Positions 35,420 to 43,353 of a stretch of DNA of 64,000 nucleotides are shown piece by piece. Position numbers and translations under genes: made by a program. How positions within the stretch are numbered: the first letter of the stretch is position 1; each line of letters opens with the position of its first letter. The stretch comes from Pseudomonadota bacterium (GTDB lineage: Bacteria > Pseudomonadota > Alphaproteobacteria > SP197), in NCBI GenBank assembly GCA_039028155.1, contig JBCCIS010000003.1:107808-171807 (forward strand). The letters are read 5' to 3'. The notes below the pieces were generated by a model. It searched no databases and was not told the origin of the DNA. It saw nothing but the letters and a program-made list of their open reading frames with translations.

Positions 35420-36982
35420 ATGGGTATCGTTACCGAAGACAATCGCTACTGGTGGGTCGCCAGCGCGATGGCTCTGTGCGTCGTCGTGCTGACGATCGAC
35501 TTTTTCGGCGTTTCGGTAGCACTACCCTCGATTGGACGCGAACTGGGCACCAGCACGTCGACCCTCGCCTGGGTCATCAATGCCTTCATGCTGGGCCTGG
35601 TCGGCACACTGGTCGTCGGTGGACGCCTTGGTGATTTGCTTGGTCGACGCAGAATGCTGTTGGCCGGGCTCCTTACCTTCACCGCAAGTTCAATCCTGTG
35701 CGGCCTCGCGCCGTCAGCCGTGTGGCTCATCGTTGGGCGCGCAATTCAGGGCGCGGCGGCGGGTTTTCTGTTCAGCAATTCTCTCTCCATTGCCACGAAT
35801 GCATTTCCCAGCGACAAGCGTCATGTCGCCGTCAGCTTTTGGGCCGGCATCGGCACGGTGGGTTCGGCGGTCGGTCCCTTTGTCGGCGGCCTGTTGACCG
35901 ACGAACTGTCCTGGCGCTGGTTCTTCTTCATCAACATTCCGTTCGGTGTCGCCGCGCTGTTTTTGATCCTGCTGGTCGTTCGCGAGTCGCGGGACGAAGA
36001 CGCACCACGGATCATCGATTGGATGGGCTGTACACTGACGATCGCCGGCATGGTGCTTCTCGTCTTGGGATTGGAGCTTTCCAACAGCCTGGGCTGGCAA
36101 GACCTTGCCGTCTGGATCACGCTGGTCGTGGCGGTGGTGGTCTTGGCGGCCTTTGTCATTGTCGAGCGGAAGGTTCGGTTTCCCCTCATTGATTTCCAGC
36201 TCTTCTCCGGCCGGGACTTTGTCTGCGCGTCGCTGATCGGTTTTTTGATCAACTTCACGCTGGGCGCGCTGATGCTGTTTCTGGCGCTCTACCTGCAGCA
36301 TGTGCTCCGTCTCTCACCGCTTACCGCCGGCCTTATCTTTCTCGGGTACTCCGTGATGCTGGCGGTTGTATCGTTGCTGAACGCCAAGATCATGGAGACG
36401 CTGGGTCCCCGGCACACCGTGATCATCGGCATGGCGCTGAATGCCGCCAGCTTTCTCATTCTCTTCTTCTGCGACACGGAAACCGGTATCGCCGTGATCG
36501 TCGCGGCGCTCGCGCTGGGCGGTGCCGGCCAGGCGCTCGCCTATACGACAGCTGCCTCGATCGCCATGGCATCCGTGCCCGAACAGAAGGGCGGCGCGGC
36601 CTCCGGCACGCTTGGCTGCGTGCGGATCGCTGGCACGGCGGTTGGCGTCGCGGTCGCCACCGCTCTCTTCAAGGCCCTGGAGAACGATGAACTTTCGGCG
36701 CTGATCGCCAAGGCCGGCGGGTCCCTTTCTGCCGCCAGTATTCGTGAGATCAAAGGCCTGCTTGCCGGCACCGATGCCGCCGCCGCCGAGCTCGCCAAGG
36801 CGGCGCCTGCCGCGGCGTCAACGATGAGAACGATCGTGGACCAGGCATTTGTCACCGGTTTCGGAGGTCTGATGGCCTTTTGTGCCGTCTTGTCGGTGAT
36901 TGGCGTCGCCGTTGCCTTCATGCTTCGCCCCGTCCTTGTCACAGCCAAGGACGAAGTCATCGAGGAGATCGAACCTGAATAG
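35420..36982 (+). CDS. DHA2-type MFS efflux transporter, paralog 3 of 3
   Basis: 520 residues, starting MGIVTEDNRYWWVASAMAL, with GGGGGAAG upstream. It shares all landmarks with the two preceding copies, such as GGRLGDLLGRRR, GIGTVGSAVGPFVGGLLTDELSWRWFF and the loop SAASIREIKGLLAGTDAAAAELAKAAPAA. It is the most diverged of the three and has an acidic tail (DEVIEEIEPE). A 479-base gap with a small opposite-strand gene separates it from paralog 2, so it is probably transcribed separately. It is a drug:H+ antiporter by family; the substrate is unknown. Confidence 0.92.
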   Translation: MGIVTEDNRYWWVASAMALCVVVLTIDFFGVSVALPSIGRELGTSTSTLAWVINAFMLGLVGTLVVGGRLGDLLGRRRMLLAGLLTFTASSILCGLAPSAVWLIVGRAIQGAAAGFLFSNSLSIATNAFPSDKRHVAVSFWAGIGTVGSAVGPFVGGLLTDELSWRWFFFINIPFGVAALFLILLVVRESRDEDAPRIIDWMGCTLTIAGMVLLVLGLELSNSLGWQDLAVWITLVVAVVVLAAFVIVERKVRFPLIDFQLFSGRDFVCASLIGFLINFTLGALMLFLALYLQHVLRLSPLTAGLIFLGYSVMLAVVSLLNAKIMETLGPRHTVIIGMALNAASFLILFFCDTETGIAVIVAALALGGAGQALAYTTAASIAMASVPEQKGGAASGTLGCVRIAGTAVGVAVATALFKALENDELSALIAKAGGSLSAASIREIKGLLAGTDAAAAELAKAAPAAASTMRTIVDQAFVTGFGGLMAFCAVLSVIGVAVAFMLRPVLVTAKDEVIEEIEPE

Positions 36983-37111
36983 GCCGTTGTCCGTTTTCCG
37001 CTAGGGGGAGAACATCAACGTGATCCAGATCGAGAAAAGGGGTTCGCGCAACCGCCTGTAAACGGCGCCGATGTCGTGGAACGAGACTGATCGGCTACTC
37101 CGGAAAACGAA

Positions 37112-37140
37112 AGAGCGCCGGGCCAAAAGCCCGACGCTCT
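37112..37140 (-). terminator. Intrinsic terminator of hsp20
   Basis: AGAGCGCCGGGC (37112-37123), loop CAAAA and GCCCGACGCTCT (37129-37140) pair at 11 of 12 positions. On the minus strand the stem is followed by TTTCGTTTTCC, ending the leftward hsp20 transcript 22 bases after its stop. Confidence 0.75.
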
Positions 37141-37161
37141 CCTTAGACCATTCAACGATTG

Positions 37162-37638
37162 TTAAGCGGCCTTCTTGTCGCTCTCGTCGATCAGCTTGCC
37201 GGCGACCTTCTCGCCAGACTGGATCGCGATCTTGCGCGGCTTTTTCTCTTCAGGAATTTCGCGCTTCAGATCGATGTGGAGCAGGCCGTTGACCAACCGT
37301 GCGCTCACGACCTTGACGTGGTCGGCGAGCTGGAAGGTGCGCTTGAAGCTGCGCCCGGCAATACCGCGATAGAGGAAGTTGCGGTCGTCTCCGGTCTTGT
37401 CTTCGGAGATCCGGCCGCTGACGTGAAGGGTGTCCTCACGCGCCTCGATCTCGACATCGTCCTCACTGAAACCGGCGACAGCCATCGTGATCTGATAGGT
37501 GTCGGCGTCCAGCTTCTCGATGTTGTAGGGCGGATAACCGGTCTGATCGGCGACACCGGTCGTCGAATCAAGCAGGTTCATCATGCGGTCGAAGCCGACC
37601 GTCGAACGGAAAAGGGGAGAGAAATCATAACGGGTCAT
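37162..37638 (-). CDS. Small heat-shock protein Hsp20 (IbpA-like)
   Basis: 158 residues from ATG 37638. It begins MTRYDFSPLFRSTVGFDRMMNLLDS, typical of alphaproteobacterial class A Hsp20/IbpA. The alpha-crystallin domain runs from YPPYNIEKLDADTYQITMAVAGFSEDDVEIE to the GLLHIDLKREIPEEKKPRKIAI segment with its I-x-I-type tail. It is an ATP-independent holdase that binds unfolding proteins. A consensus sigma-32 promoter (37758-37785) and a ROSE-like RNA thermometer (37639-37750) precede it, so both transcription and translation should rise on heat. Confidence 0.95.
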   Translation of the reverse strand: MTRYDFSPLFRSTVGFDRMMNLLDSTTGVADQTGYPPYNIEKLDADTYQITMAVAGFSEDDVEIEAREDTLHVSGRISEDKTGDDRNFLYRGIAGRSFKRTFQLADHVKVVSARLVNGLLHIDLKREIPEEKKPRKIAIQSGEKVAGKLIDESDKKAA

Positions 37639-37750
37639 TGCCACATATCCTCCTATGAGCAACATGTAGTTCCAAGTGGCCCACCCATCTGGGCTGGGCC
37701 GGTGAAGTGTCCGCAAATGGCGTTCCCGCAACGCGGCGAACGCCGGACAC
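37639..37750 (-). promoter_or_regulatory. ROSE-like RNA thermometer in the hsp20 5' UTR
   Basis: The leader folds into successive hairpins. GTGTCCG/CGGACAC (with GCGTTC/GAACGC inside) is first, then a GGCCCA/TGGGCC stem. The last is ACATGTTGCTC-ATA-GGAGGATATGT (37667-37643 on the minus strand), which buries the AGGAGG ribosome site. The TTGCT opposite GGAGG, with its G-G mismatch, is the hallmark of ROSE elements from alphaproteobacterial hsp20 genes. Confidence 0.75.
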
Positions 37751-37757
37751 GCTCTTG

Positions 37758-37785
37758 ATATGGGGCCGATCGGACCGGTTTCAAG
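37758..37785 (-). promoter_or_regulatory. Sigma-32 (RpoH) heat-shock promoter of hsp20
   Basis: On the minus strand CTTGAAA (37785-37779) and CCCCATAT (37765-37758) are separated by 13 bases, a full match to the RpoH consensus CTTGAAA-N11-15-CCCCATNT. Transcription would begin near 37751, giving a leader of about 110 bases. Confidence 0.85.
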
Positions 37786-37849
37786 TCCCACGGAAGGCCA
37801 TCTAACCTGCTGATAAGGAACGAAAGTCAGGCGAAATCATGGCGTCTGG

Positions 37850-38275
37850 CTATTCCTGGCGCCAGGGCAGACCGGCGAGCTTCCAGCCACCGACACGGCC
37901 GCGATGGCCTTCGGCGTCCTTGTCGCCTTCGAAGCCCTCGGCGACGTTGTAGCAGGGGCCGAAACCGGCCGCGGTCATCGCCATCGCCGCGTTGCGCGAA
38001 CGCGCGCCCGAGCGGCAGATGAACAGCAGCGGCTGACCGGCTTCCAGCCCTTGGGCCTTCAGGTCGTCGACAAACGCCTGGTTGGGTGCGCCGTCGGGAT
38101 AACGCAGCAGCTCAACCAACAGCACGTGTTTGCCGATCGGCGTCAGGTCGGGCACGCCGACATAGCGCCACTCGGCCTCGGTTCTGACGTCGATCAGAAC
38201 AGCGTTTTCATTTTCGTCCAGCAGCGTCCAAGCATCAGGCGGCACCAGATCACCGGCATAAGGCGGCGTGTTCAT
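37850..38275 (-). CDS. Rhodanese-like domain protein
   Basis: 141 residues from ATG 38275 with AAGGGA upstream. It is a single rhodanese domain, with DVRTEAEWRYVGVPDL and the active-site loop FICRSGARSRNAA (catalytic C87). It could transfer sulfane sulfur to an acceptor. The tail (EGFEGDKDAEGHRGRVGGWKLAGLPW) matches a common proteobacterial single-domain subgroup. It lies just upstream of hsp20 on the same strand but with a separate promoter between them. Confidence 0.9.
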   Translation of the reverse strand: MNTPPYAGDLVPPDAWTLLDENENAVLIDVRTEAEWRYVGVPDLTPIGKHVLLVELLRYPDGAPNQAFVDDLKAQGLEAGQPLLFICRSGARSRNAAMAMTAAGFGPCYNVAEGFEGDKDAEGHRGRVGGWKLAGLPWRQE

Positions 38276-38655
38276 GGCTCGTCCCTTCTTTCCTTCAGAA
38301 AAGTCCCGGCTCGGCGGCTCTACCGGCATGCCCGAAAAGAACAACAAACGCAACCACGCGCGGCGATGTCAACCATTGCTCATTGGCAGGGAGGAAACGC
38401 TCCGTTCCTCCCCTCTCCCCAGCTGGAGAGCGAGCGTGACTTCTGAACTTCTTTACTCAATGCCCGCGGACAAAGGGCGACGTGATGTCTTTATGGCTGC
38501 AAGAGTTCGAATCCGCCCGGCAACGTGGCCGGTGCACGCAACCACAAAGATGTGTCTTTGCGCTCGGCTACTCGCCGATGCAACACGCAACCGCCTTCCG
38601 ATTATCGAACGAGTGGTTTAGGTTCACCGCCGGGTTCGATCGTTTGGGGGACAGT
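38276..38655. other. Intergenic region, nothing recognised
   Basis: 380 bases between the divergent rhodanese and SDR genes. It contains a GTTCGAATCC resembling a tRNA T-loop, but no flanking stems. No promoter or hairpin was convincing. Confidence 0.4.
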
Positions 38656-39405
38656 GTGGAGTTTAACGACAAGGTCGTGTTGATCACCGGCGCGACATCG
38701 GGCATCGGCGAAGCGACCGCGCGTGCGTTTGCCAACGCCGGCGCACGCTTGATGTTGACCGGGCGCAATACCGAACGCGGTTGCGCGCTGGCCAGCGAAA
38801 CACGCGGTGCGTTTACCGCGGGCGACATTTCCGATCGCGCGTTCGCCGACCGCTTGGTCGGCGACACCGTCGCGCGTCACGGCCGGCTCGACGTTCTCGT
38901 CAACAACGCCGGCACGATCTATCGCCGGACAGTCGCCGACATGACCGACGAAGAGTGGCGGACCACCATGGATGTCAACGTAAACGCCGTCTTCTATCTA
39001 TGCCGCGCTGCGATCATCGCCATGCGCGAACAAGGTGGTGGCGCCATCGTCAATGTTTCCTCCGACGCCGCCTTTATCGGCGCCAGCGCCATGCCCGCCT
39101 ATTGCGCCAGCAAGGCCGCCGTCATGCAGATGACCCGCGCAATGGCGCTGGACCATGCGCGCGAGGGCCTGCGGATCAACGCCGTCTGTCCCGACATGGT
39201 CAGAACACCCATGCTGGCGAGCGAGGCGCGCCAAATGGGCAGCGACCCCGAAACCTATTTCGCCGAAGGTGGCGAGGGCATTCCCATGGGCCGAATCGGC
39301 GAGCCCGAGGAAGTGGCCGATGCCGTTCTTTACCTCGCCTCCGACAAGGCCAGTTTCGTGACCGGTGCCGGCCTCCTGGTCGACGGCGGCGCGACGGCGA
39401 CATAA
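38656..39405 (+). CDS. Short-chain dehydrogenase/reductase (SDR), copy 1
   Basis: 249 residues from GTG 38656, five bases after a GGGGGA; the frame extends upstream to 38482 without a site. Classical SDR motifs are TGATSGIG (11-18), NNAG (83-86), the catalytic Ser in NVSSDAAF, Y149 and K153 in YCASK, and a C-terminal LLVDGGATAT. It is about as long as, and clearly similar to, the next gene, 12 bp downstream, so this is a tandem duplication. The substrate is unknown; the operon with a D-2-hydroxyacid dehydrogenase suggests hydroxy-acid or sugar-acid oxidation. Confidence 0.9.
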   Translation: MEFNDKVVLITGATSGIGEATARAFANAGARLMLTGRNTERGCALASETRGAFTAGDISDRAFADRLVGDTVARHGRLDVLVNNAGTIYRRTVADMTDEEWRTTMDVNVNAVFYLCRAAIIAMREQGGGAIVNVSSDAAFIGASAMPAYCASKAAVMQMTRAMALDHAREGLRINAVCPDMVRTPMLASEARQMGSDPETYFAEGGEGIPMGRIGEPEEVADAVLYLASDKASFVTGAGLLVDGGATAT

Positions 39406-39417
39406 GGGGCGGCACTC

Positions 39418-40173
39418 ATGTTTCACGGTAAGACAGCGCTCGTCACCGGGGCGACATCGGGCATCGGACGCGCGACCGCGCGTGCCTTCGCCAAGTCCGG
39501 TGCCAAGGTCATGCTGACCGGGCGCAACGAGTCGCGCGGTCAGGACGTTTTGGCGGAGTGCGGCGAGGACGCCGGTTTCCTGGCCGGCAACGTCACCGAC
39601 TCGTCCTTTGCCAGCCAGCTGGTCAGCCAAACGGTCGAACGGTTTGGCAGTTTAGACATCCTGGTCAACAACGCCGGCATCGATGTTGGCCTCGATGCGC
39701 CGCAAACCACGGACGAACAATGGCTCGACGTCATGGCGACGAACCTCGACGCGGTCTTCTATTTCTGCCGCGCCGGTGTGCGCCAGATGCGCCGCCAGGG
39801 CACCGGCGGCGCCATCGTCAATATCGGATCCGACTGGTCGCTGGTGGCCGGCAAGCAGGCCGTTGCCTATTGTGCGTCGAAGGGCGGTGTCCTGATGCTA
39901 TCGAAATCCATGGCGTTGGACCACGCGCGCGAGAACATCCGTGTCAACGTCGTCTGCCCGGCGGAGATCGACACGCCGATGATCGACGAAACCGCGAAAG
40001 CCCACGGCAAGGACGTCGCCGAAGCGCGCGCCGCCTTTGCCGAGGCGATACCCATGGGCCGCATCGGCGAACCGGAGGACGTTGCCGCCGCCGTCTTGTT
40101 TCTGGCATCCGATGCCGCGCGCTTCATCACCGGCACGGCGCTCAGCGTTGATGGAGGCACCACCGCGCAATGA
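39418..40173 (+). CDS. Short-chain dehydrogenase/reductase (SDR), copy 2
   Basis: 251 residues. It has TGATSGIG (10-17), NNAG, the Ser in NIGSDWSL, Y151 and K155 in YCASK, and the ending LSVDGGTTAQ. Much of the sequence matches copy 1 (GRATARAFAKSGAKVMLTGRNESRG; SMALDHARENIRVNVVCP). The last four bases ATGA overlap the start of the following hydroxyacid dehydrogenase gene, so translation is coupled. Confidence 0.92.
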   Translation: MFHGKTALVTGATSGIGRATARAFAKSGAKVMLTGRNESRGQDVLAECGEDAGFLAGNVTDSSFASQLVSQTVERFGSLDILVNNAGIDVGLDAPQTTDEQWLDVMATNLDAVFYFCRAGVRQMRRQGTGGAIVNIGSDWSLVAGKQAVAYCASKGGVLMLSKSMALDHARENIRVNVVCPAEIDTPMIDETAKAHGKDVAEARAAFAEAIPMGRIGEPEDVAAAVLFLASDAARFITGTALSVDGGTTAQ

Positions 40174-41147
40174 CACGCACACCGCGAATCCTGCTCCATT
40201 GCAGTGAGGATTCTTCGACACGGATCGGCGCGCAGATTGAAGCGCATCTGCCGGGAACGGAAACCGCGATCGTCAACGACTACGATGGACTGGCCGCCGG
40301 CATAGCGTCCTTTCAGCCGAACATCGTCTACAGCGAGGTCTTCATGCGTGAGGACTATCCGCGTGAGGCGCTGTTCAGCCAGGACGGCTTAACCTGGGTC
40401 CATGTTTCCGGTGCGGGCATCAACCACCTGGTGCCCTGGAACACGGATGCGGTGACGGTCTCCAATGCCGGCGGCGTCCAGGATGACGGCATGGCACAGT
40501 TCGCCTTCGCGCGCCTGTTCGCGATCAACTGCAACTTCTTCGCCTATCACGAACAGCAGCAGCGCCATGAATGGCGCGAGCTGGACAACCTGAACTCTGT
40601 CGGCGGCACCTTGACCGTTGTCGGTCTGGGACGCATCGGCCGCGCGTGCGCGCGCGTCGGCGCGCAACTGGGCATGACCGTTTACGGCGTGCGCGCCAGG
40701 CCTGAACCGATGGACGGCGTCGCCGAGGTGGTCAGTCCCGACCGCATGAACGAGGTGCTGGCGAAGAGCGATTATGTCATCGTCGTGACACCGCTGACCG
40801 ATGCCACGCGCGGGCTGATCGGCGCTGAGGCATTTGCCGCGCTGAAACCGGGCGCCATCATCCACAACATGGCGCGCGGCCACGTCGTCGACGAGGACGC
40901 CATGGTCGAGGCGCTCAACACCGGCCGCCTGCGCGCGGCCTCCGTCGATGTCTTCGCTGAGGAACCGCTGCCAGCCTCGAGCCCCTTGTGGGATCAACCC
41001 AACCTCTATATCACACCCCATATCGGCGGCATGCTGACCTATGAGGAGTATGACCGCCGCTCGACCCAGGTGTTTCTCGATAACCTCGACCGGTGGCGCG
41101 CCGGTGAGCCGCTCGAAAACATCTGTCATCCGGTGCGCGGATACTGA
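40170..41147 (+). CDS. D-2-hydroxyacid dehydrogenase family protein
   Basis: 325 residues. The NAD-binding fold shows TVVGLGRIGRACARVG, and the catalytic triad of the family is visible as Arg in NMARGHVVDEDAM, Glu in DVFAEEPLP and His in ITPHIGGM. It reduces 2-oxoacids to D-2-hydroxyacids or the reverse. It is translationally coupled to SDR copy 2 (ATGA). The set of two SDRs and this enzyme implies consecutive oxidations on one substrate; which one is unknown. Confidence 0.9.
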   Translation: MTRTPRILLHCSEDSSTRIGAQIEAHLPGTETAIVNDYDGLAAGIASFQPNIVYSEVFMREDYPREALFSQDGLTWVHVSGAGINHLVPWNTDAVTVSNAGGVQDDGMAQFAFARLFAINCNFFAYHEQQQRHEWRELDNLNSVGGTLTVVGLGRIGRACARVGAQLGMTVYGVRARPEPMDGVAEVVSPDRMNEVLAKSDYVIVVTPLTDATRGLIGAEAFAALKPGAIIHNMARGHVVDEDAMVEALNTGRLRAASVDVFAEEPLPASSPLWDQPNLYITPHIGGMLTYEEYDRRSTQVFLDNLDRWRAGEPLENICHPVRGY

Positions 41148-41181
41148 CGTCATCCGACACCAGGAAAGAGGGAAGAAGGTC

Positions 41182-41823
41182 ATGAGTGAACCGGCCCTGA
41201 CACCACCGTCGCCGCGACGCATCACGTCGATCGAGGATCTGGAAGCGCACTATGACGCGCCCGTGCCGCGCTCGCTGATCAAGGAGCTCGATCACCTCAA
41301 CGAGCACTATCGTCAGTTCGTCGAAAAGTCGCCGTTCGTCGCCGTCGCGACAAGCGGCCCCGGTGGCCTTGACTGTTCACCGCGCGGCGACCCCGCCGGT
41401 TTCGTGCGCATCGCCGACGACAAGACGCTGATGATCCCGGACCGGCGCGGCAACAACCGGCTGGATACCCTGCGTAACCTGGTCGCGGATCCGCGCATCT
41501 CACTGCTGTTCTTGATCCCCGGCATCGGCGAGACCCTGCGCATCAACGGGCACGCGGAGATCGTCGTCGACGAGGCGCTCAACGACAGCTTCGCGATGAA
41601 CGAAAAAGCGCCGCGTAGCGTCATCGTGGTCACCATCAACCGCGTCTACTACCAGTGCCAGAAGGCGCTGCATCGCTCGCGTCTGTGGGACCCCGACGCG
41701 CAACTGCCGCGCTCGGCCCTGCCGTCGGCGGGCACGATGAACAAGGTCTTCGCTGACGGCGACTTTGACGCCGAGGCCTATGACCGGAACTATCCCGAGC
41801 ATATGAAAAAGACGATCTACTGA
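41182..41823 (+). CDS. Pyridoxamine 5'-phosphate oxidase-like FMN protein
   Basis: 213 residues from ATG 41182, with AAGG upstream. The split-barrel features are HYRQFVEKSPFVAVATSGPGGLDCSPRGDPAGFVRI, DRRGNNRLDTLRNLVADPRISLLFLIPG and TLRINGHAEIV, corresponding to the MSMEG_1061-type family of flavin-binding proteins. The reaction is not known; relatives bind FMN or F420. It follows the hydroxyacid dehydrogenase by 34 bp and is likely the last gene of that operon. Confidence 0.87.
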   Translation: MSEPALTPPSPRRITSIEDLEAHYDAPVPRSLIKELDHLNEHYRQFVEKSPFVAVATSGPGGLDCSPRGDPAGFVRIADDKTLMIPDRRGNNRLDTLRNLVADPRISLLFLIPGIGETLRINGHAEIVVDEALNDSFAMNEKAPRSVIVVTINRVYYQCQKALHRSRLWDPDAQLPRSALPSAGTMNKVFADGDFDAEAYDRNYPEHMKKTIY

Positions 41824-42191
41824 GATCGCCTTCCTGACGGGTCGGACGCCCTGATTGGCGCGTACGCGCCTGGCACCACCGCGCCAAAGCGGCGGGTGTC
41901 AGGCCGTCGGGCCCCGTGTCTCTGCCTGCTGGCCCGGCTCCTCACCATACAGAACTGAAACGTTCTTTGCGTCTCGACGCAACGAAGTGGAAACACGGCG
42001 CTCCAATCTACGTCAGCGCCGTTCAACGGTTCGTGTTCGCCCCGTGATCACACGTGTCGCACAACAGACACGTGGCCCCCTCCCCGGCGATCAGGCGACC
42101 TGTGAACGGCTTGGCGTTTGAATGACCAGAGCGTCACGCGCCGGTTCAATAAACAGCAACAGCTACTGCGGTATTAGGAAGGAAGAGAGAA
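41824..42191. other. Intergenic region with a hairpin
   Basis: 368 bases before the GSII gene. TTCTTTGCGTC (41963-41973) and GACGCAACGAA (41976-41986) form a stem with one mismatch, a possible terminator or regulatory hairpin. No sigma-54 -24/-12 element or NtrC site was evident. Confidence 0.4.
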
Positions 42192-43286
42192 ATGAGCACG
42201 CTGAGTTTTGCCGAGTATATCTGGCTAGACGGCGACTGGCCCACCCAGTCGTCCCGCTCTAAAGCCCGTGTTGTCGCGGTTCCCGAAAACCCCGAACCGT
42301 CCGATTTCCCTGAATGGAGCTTTGATGGCTCGTCGACGCAACAGGCCGACGGAGACGATTCCGACTGCCTGTTGTCACCGGTCCGTGTGGCGCGCGACCC
42401 GCTGCGCGGTGACAACGCCTATCTGGTGCTGTGCGAGGTTCTGAACCCCGACGGCACGCCCCATGAGTCTAACCATCGCGCGACCTTGTGTCGTGTGCTG
42501 GACGCCGCTGGTTCCGAGGTCGATGCCTGGGCCGGATTCGAACAGGAATACACGATCTATCATGACGGCCGTCCGCTCGGCTTCCCGGCGAACGGCTTCC
42601 CCGGCCCACAGGGCCCCTACTATTGCGGCAACGGCGCCGATCGTGCTTTCGGGCGCGATCTGGTCGAGGCCCACGCCGGCGCATGCACCGAAGCCGGTTT
42701 GATGTTCTACGGCATCAACGCGGAAGTCATGCCCGGTCAATGGGAGTTCCAGATCGGCTATCGCGGCATCGATGGCGAGAGCGGCGATGCGCTGAAGATC
42801 GCCGACCATCTGTGGCTGGCGCGTTTTCTGCTGCAACGCCTGGGCGAGCGGTTCGAATTGAAGGTGTCGTTCGACAACAAGCCGATCGACGGCGACTGGA
42901 ATGGCGCGGGTCTGCACACCAACTTCTCGACCGCCGAGACCCGCGATCCCGCTAAGGGTCTGGACGCCATCCATGCGGCCATCGACGCGTTGTCCCATCG
43001 CCACGAACACCACATCCCACACTATGGCGAGGGATTGCATGCGCGCCTGACCGGCCTGCATGAGACCTGCGACATCAACACGTTCAAGTCCGGTGTCGCC
43101 CATCGTGGCGCGTCGATCCGCATTCCCCAGCCCGTGGCCCTGAAGGGCTACGGCTACTTCGAGGACCGCCGACCAGGCGCCAACGCCGATCCCTACCGGG
43201 TTGCGGCATGCCTGGTAGCCTCGGTGTGCGGTGTCTACGACGCTGAACTCGAACTTGCAGATGGGCCCGTTTCGATCGCGGCCTGA
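42192..43286 (+). CDS. glnII: Glutamine synthetase type II (eukaryotic-like)
   Basis: 364 residues, the GSII length (GSI is about 470). Signatures are SFAEYIWLDGDWPTQSSRSK, SFDGSSTQQADGDDSDCLL, GFEQEYTIY, GFPGPQGPYYCGNGADRAFGRD, GINAEVMPGQWEFQIG, WNGAGLHTNFST and the adenylate-binding VAHRGASIRIP. It makes glutamine from glutamate, ammonia and ATP. It lacks the Tyr adenylylation loop of GSI, so control must be at transcription or by metabolites. It is followed by a perfect hairpin and then by a glutaminase, so enzymes making and breaking glutamine may share a transcript. Confidence 0.95.
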   Translation: MSTLSFAEYIWLDGDWPTQSSRSKARVVAVPENPEPSDFPEWSFDGSSTQQADGDDSDCLLSPVRVARDPLRGDNAYLVLCEVLNPDGTPHESNHRATLCRVLDAAGSEVDAWAGFEQEYTIYHDGRPLGFPANGFPGPQGPYYCGNGADRAFGRDLVEAHAGACTEAGLMFYGINAEVMPGQWEFQIGYRGIDGESGDALKIADHLWLARFLLQRLGERFELKVSFDNKPIDGDWNGAGLHTNFSTAETRDPAKGLDAIHAAIDALSHRHEHHIPHYGEGLHARLTGLHETCDINTFKSGVAHRGASIRIPQPVALKGYGYFEDRRPGANADPYRVAACLVASVCGVYDAELELADGPVSIAA

Positions 43287-43306
43287 AGATCTTCTTTGTC
43301 ATCGAC

Positions 43307-43335
43307 GAGGGGCCGGACGCTGTGTCCGGCCCCTC
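43307..43335 (+). terminator. Intercistronic hairpin between GSII and glutaminase genes
   Basis: GAGGGGCCGGAC (43307-43318), loop GCTGT and GTCCGGCCCCTC (43324-43335) form a perfect 12-bp stem. It has no T-run, so it could be a partial terminator, a processing site or a stability element between the two genes. Confidence 0.6.
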
Positions 43336-43353
43336 AACTCGGGAGTCTCAGAC

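Noticed and set aside
37020..37061. A 13-codon frame (GTG) behind GGGGGAG after paralog 3
   Set aside because: The ribosome-like site is good, but the peptide is too short and nothing downstream on that strand would be attenuated by it.
38506..38530. A tRNA gene suggested by GTTCGAATCC
   Set aside because: The flanking bases cannot form the five-pair T-stem, and no acceptor, D or anticodon arm is present.
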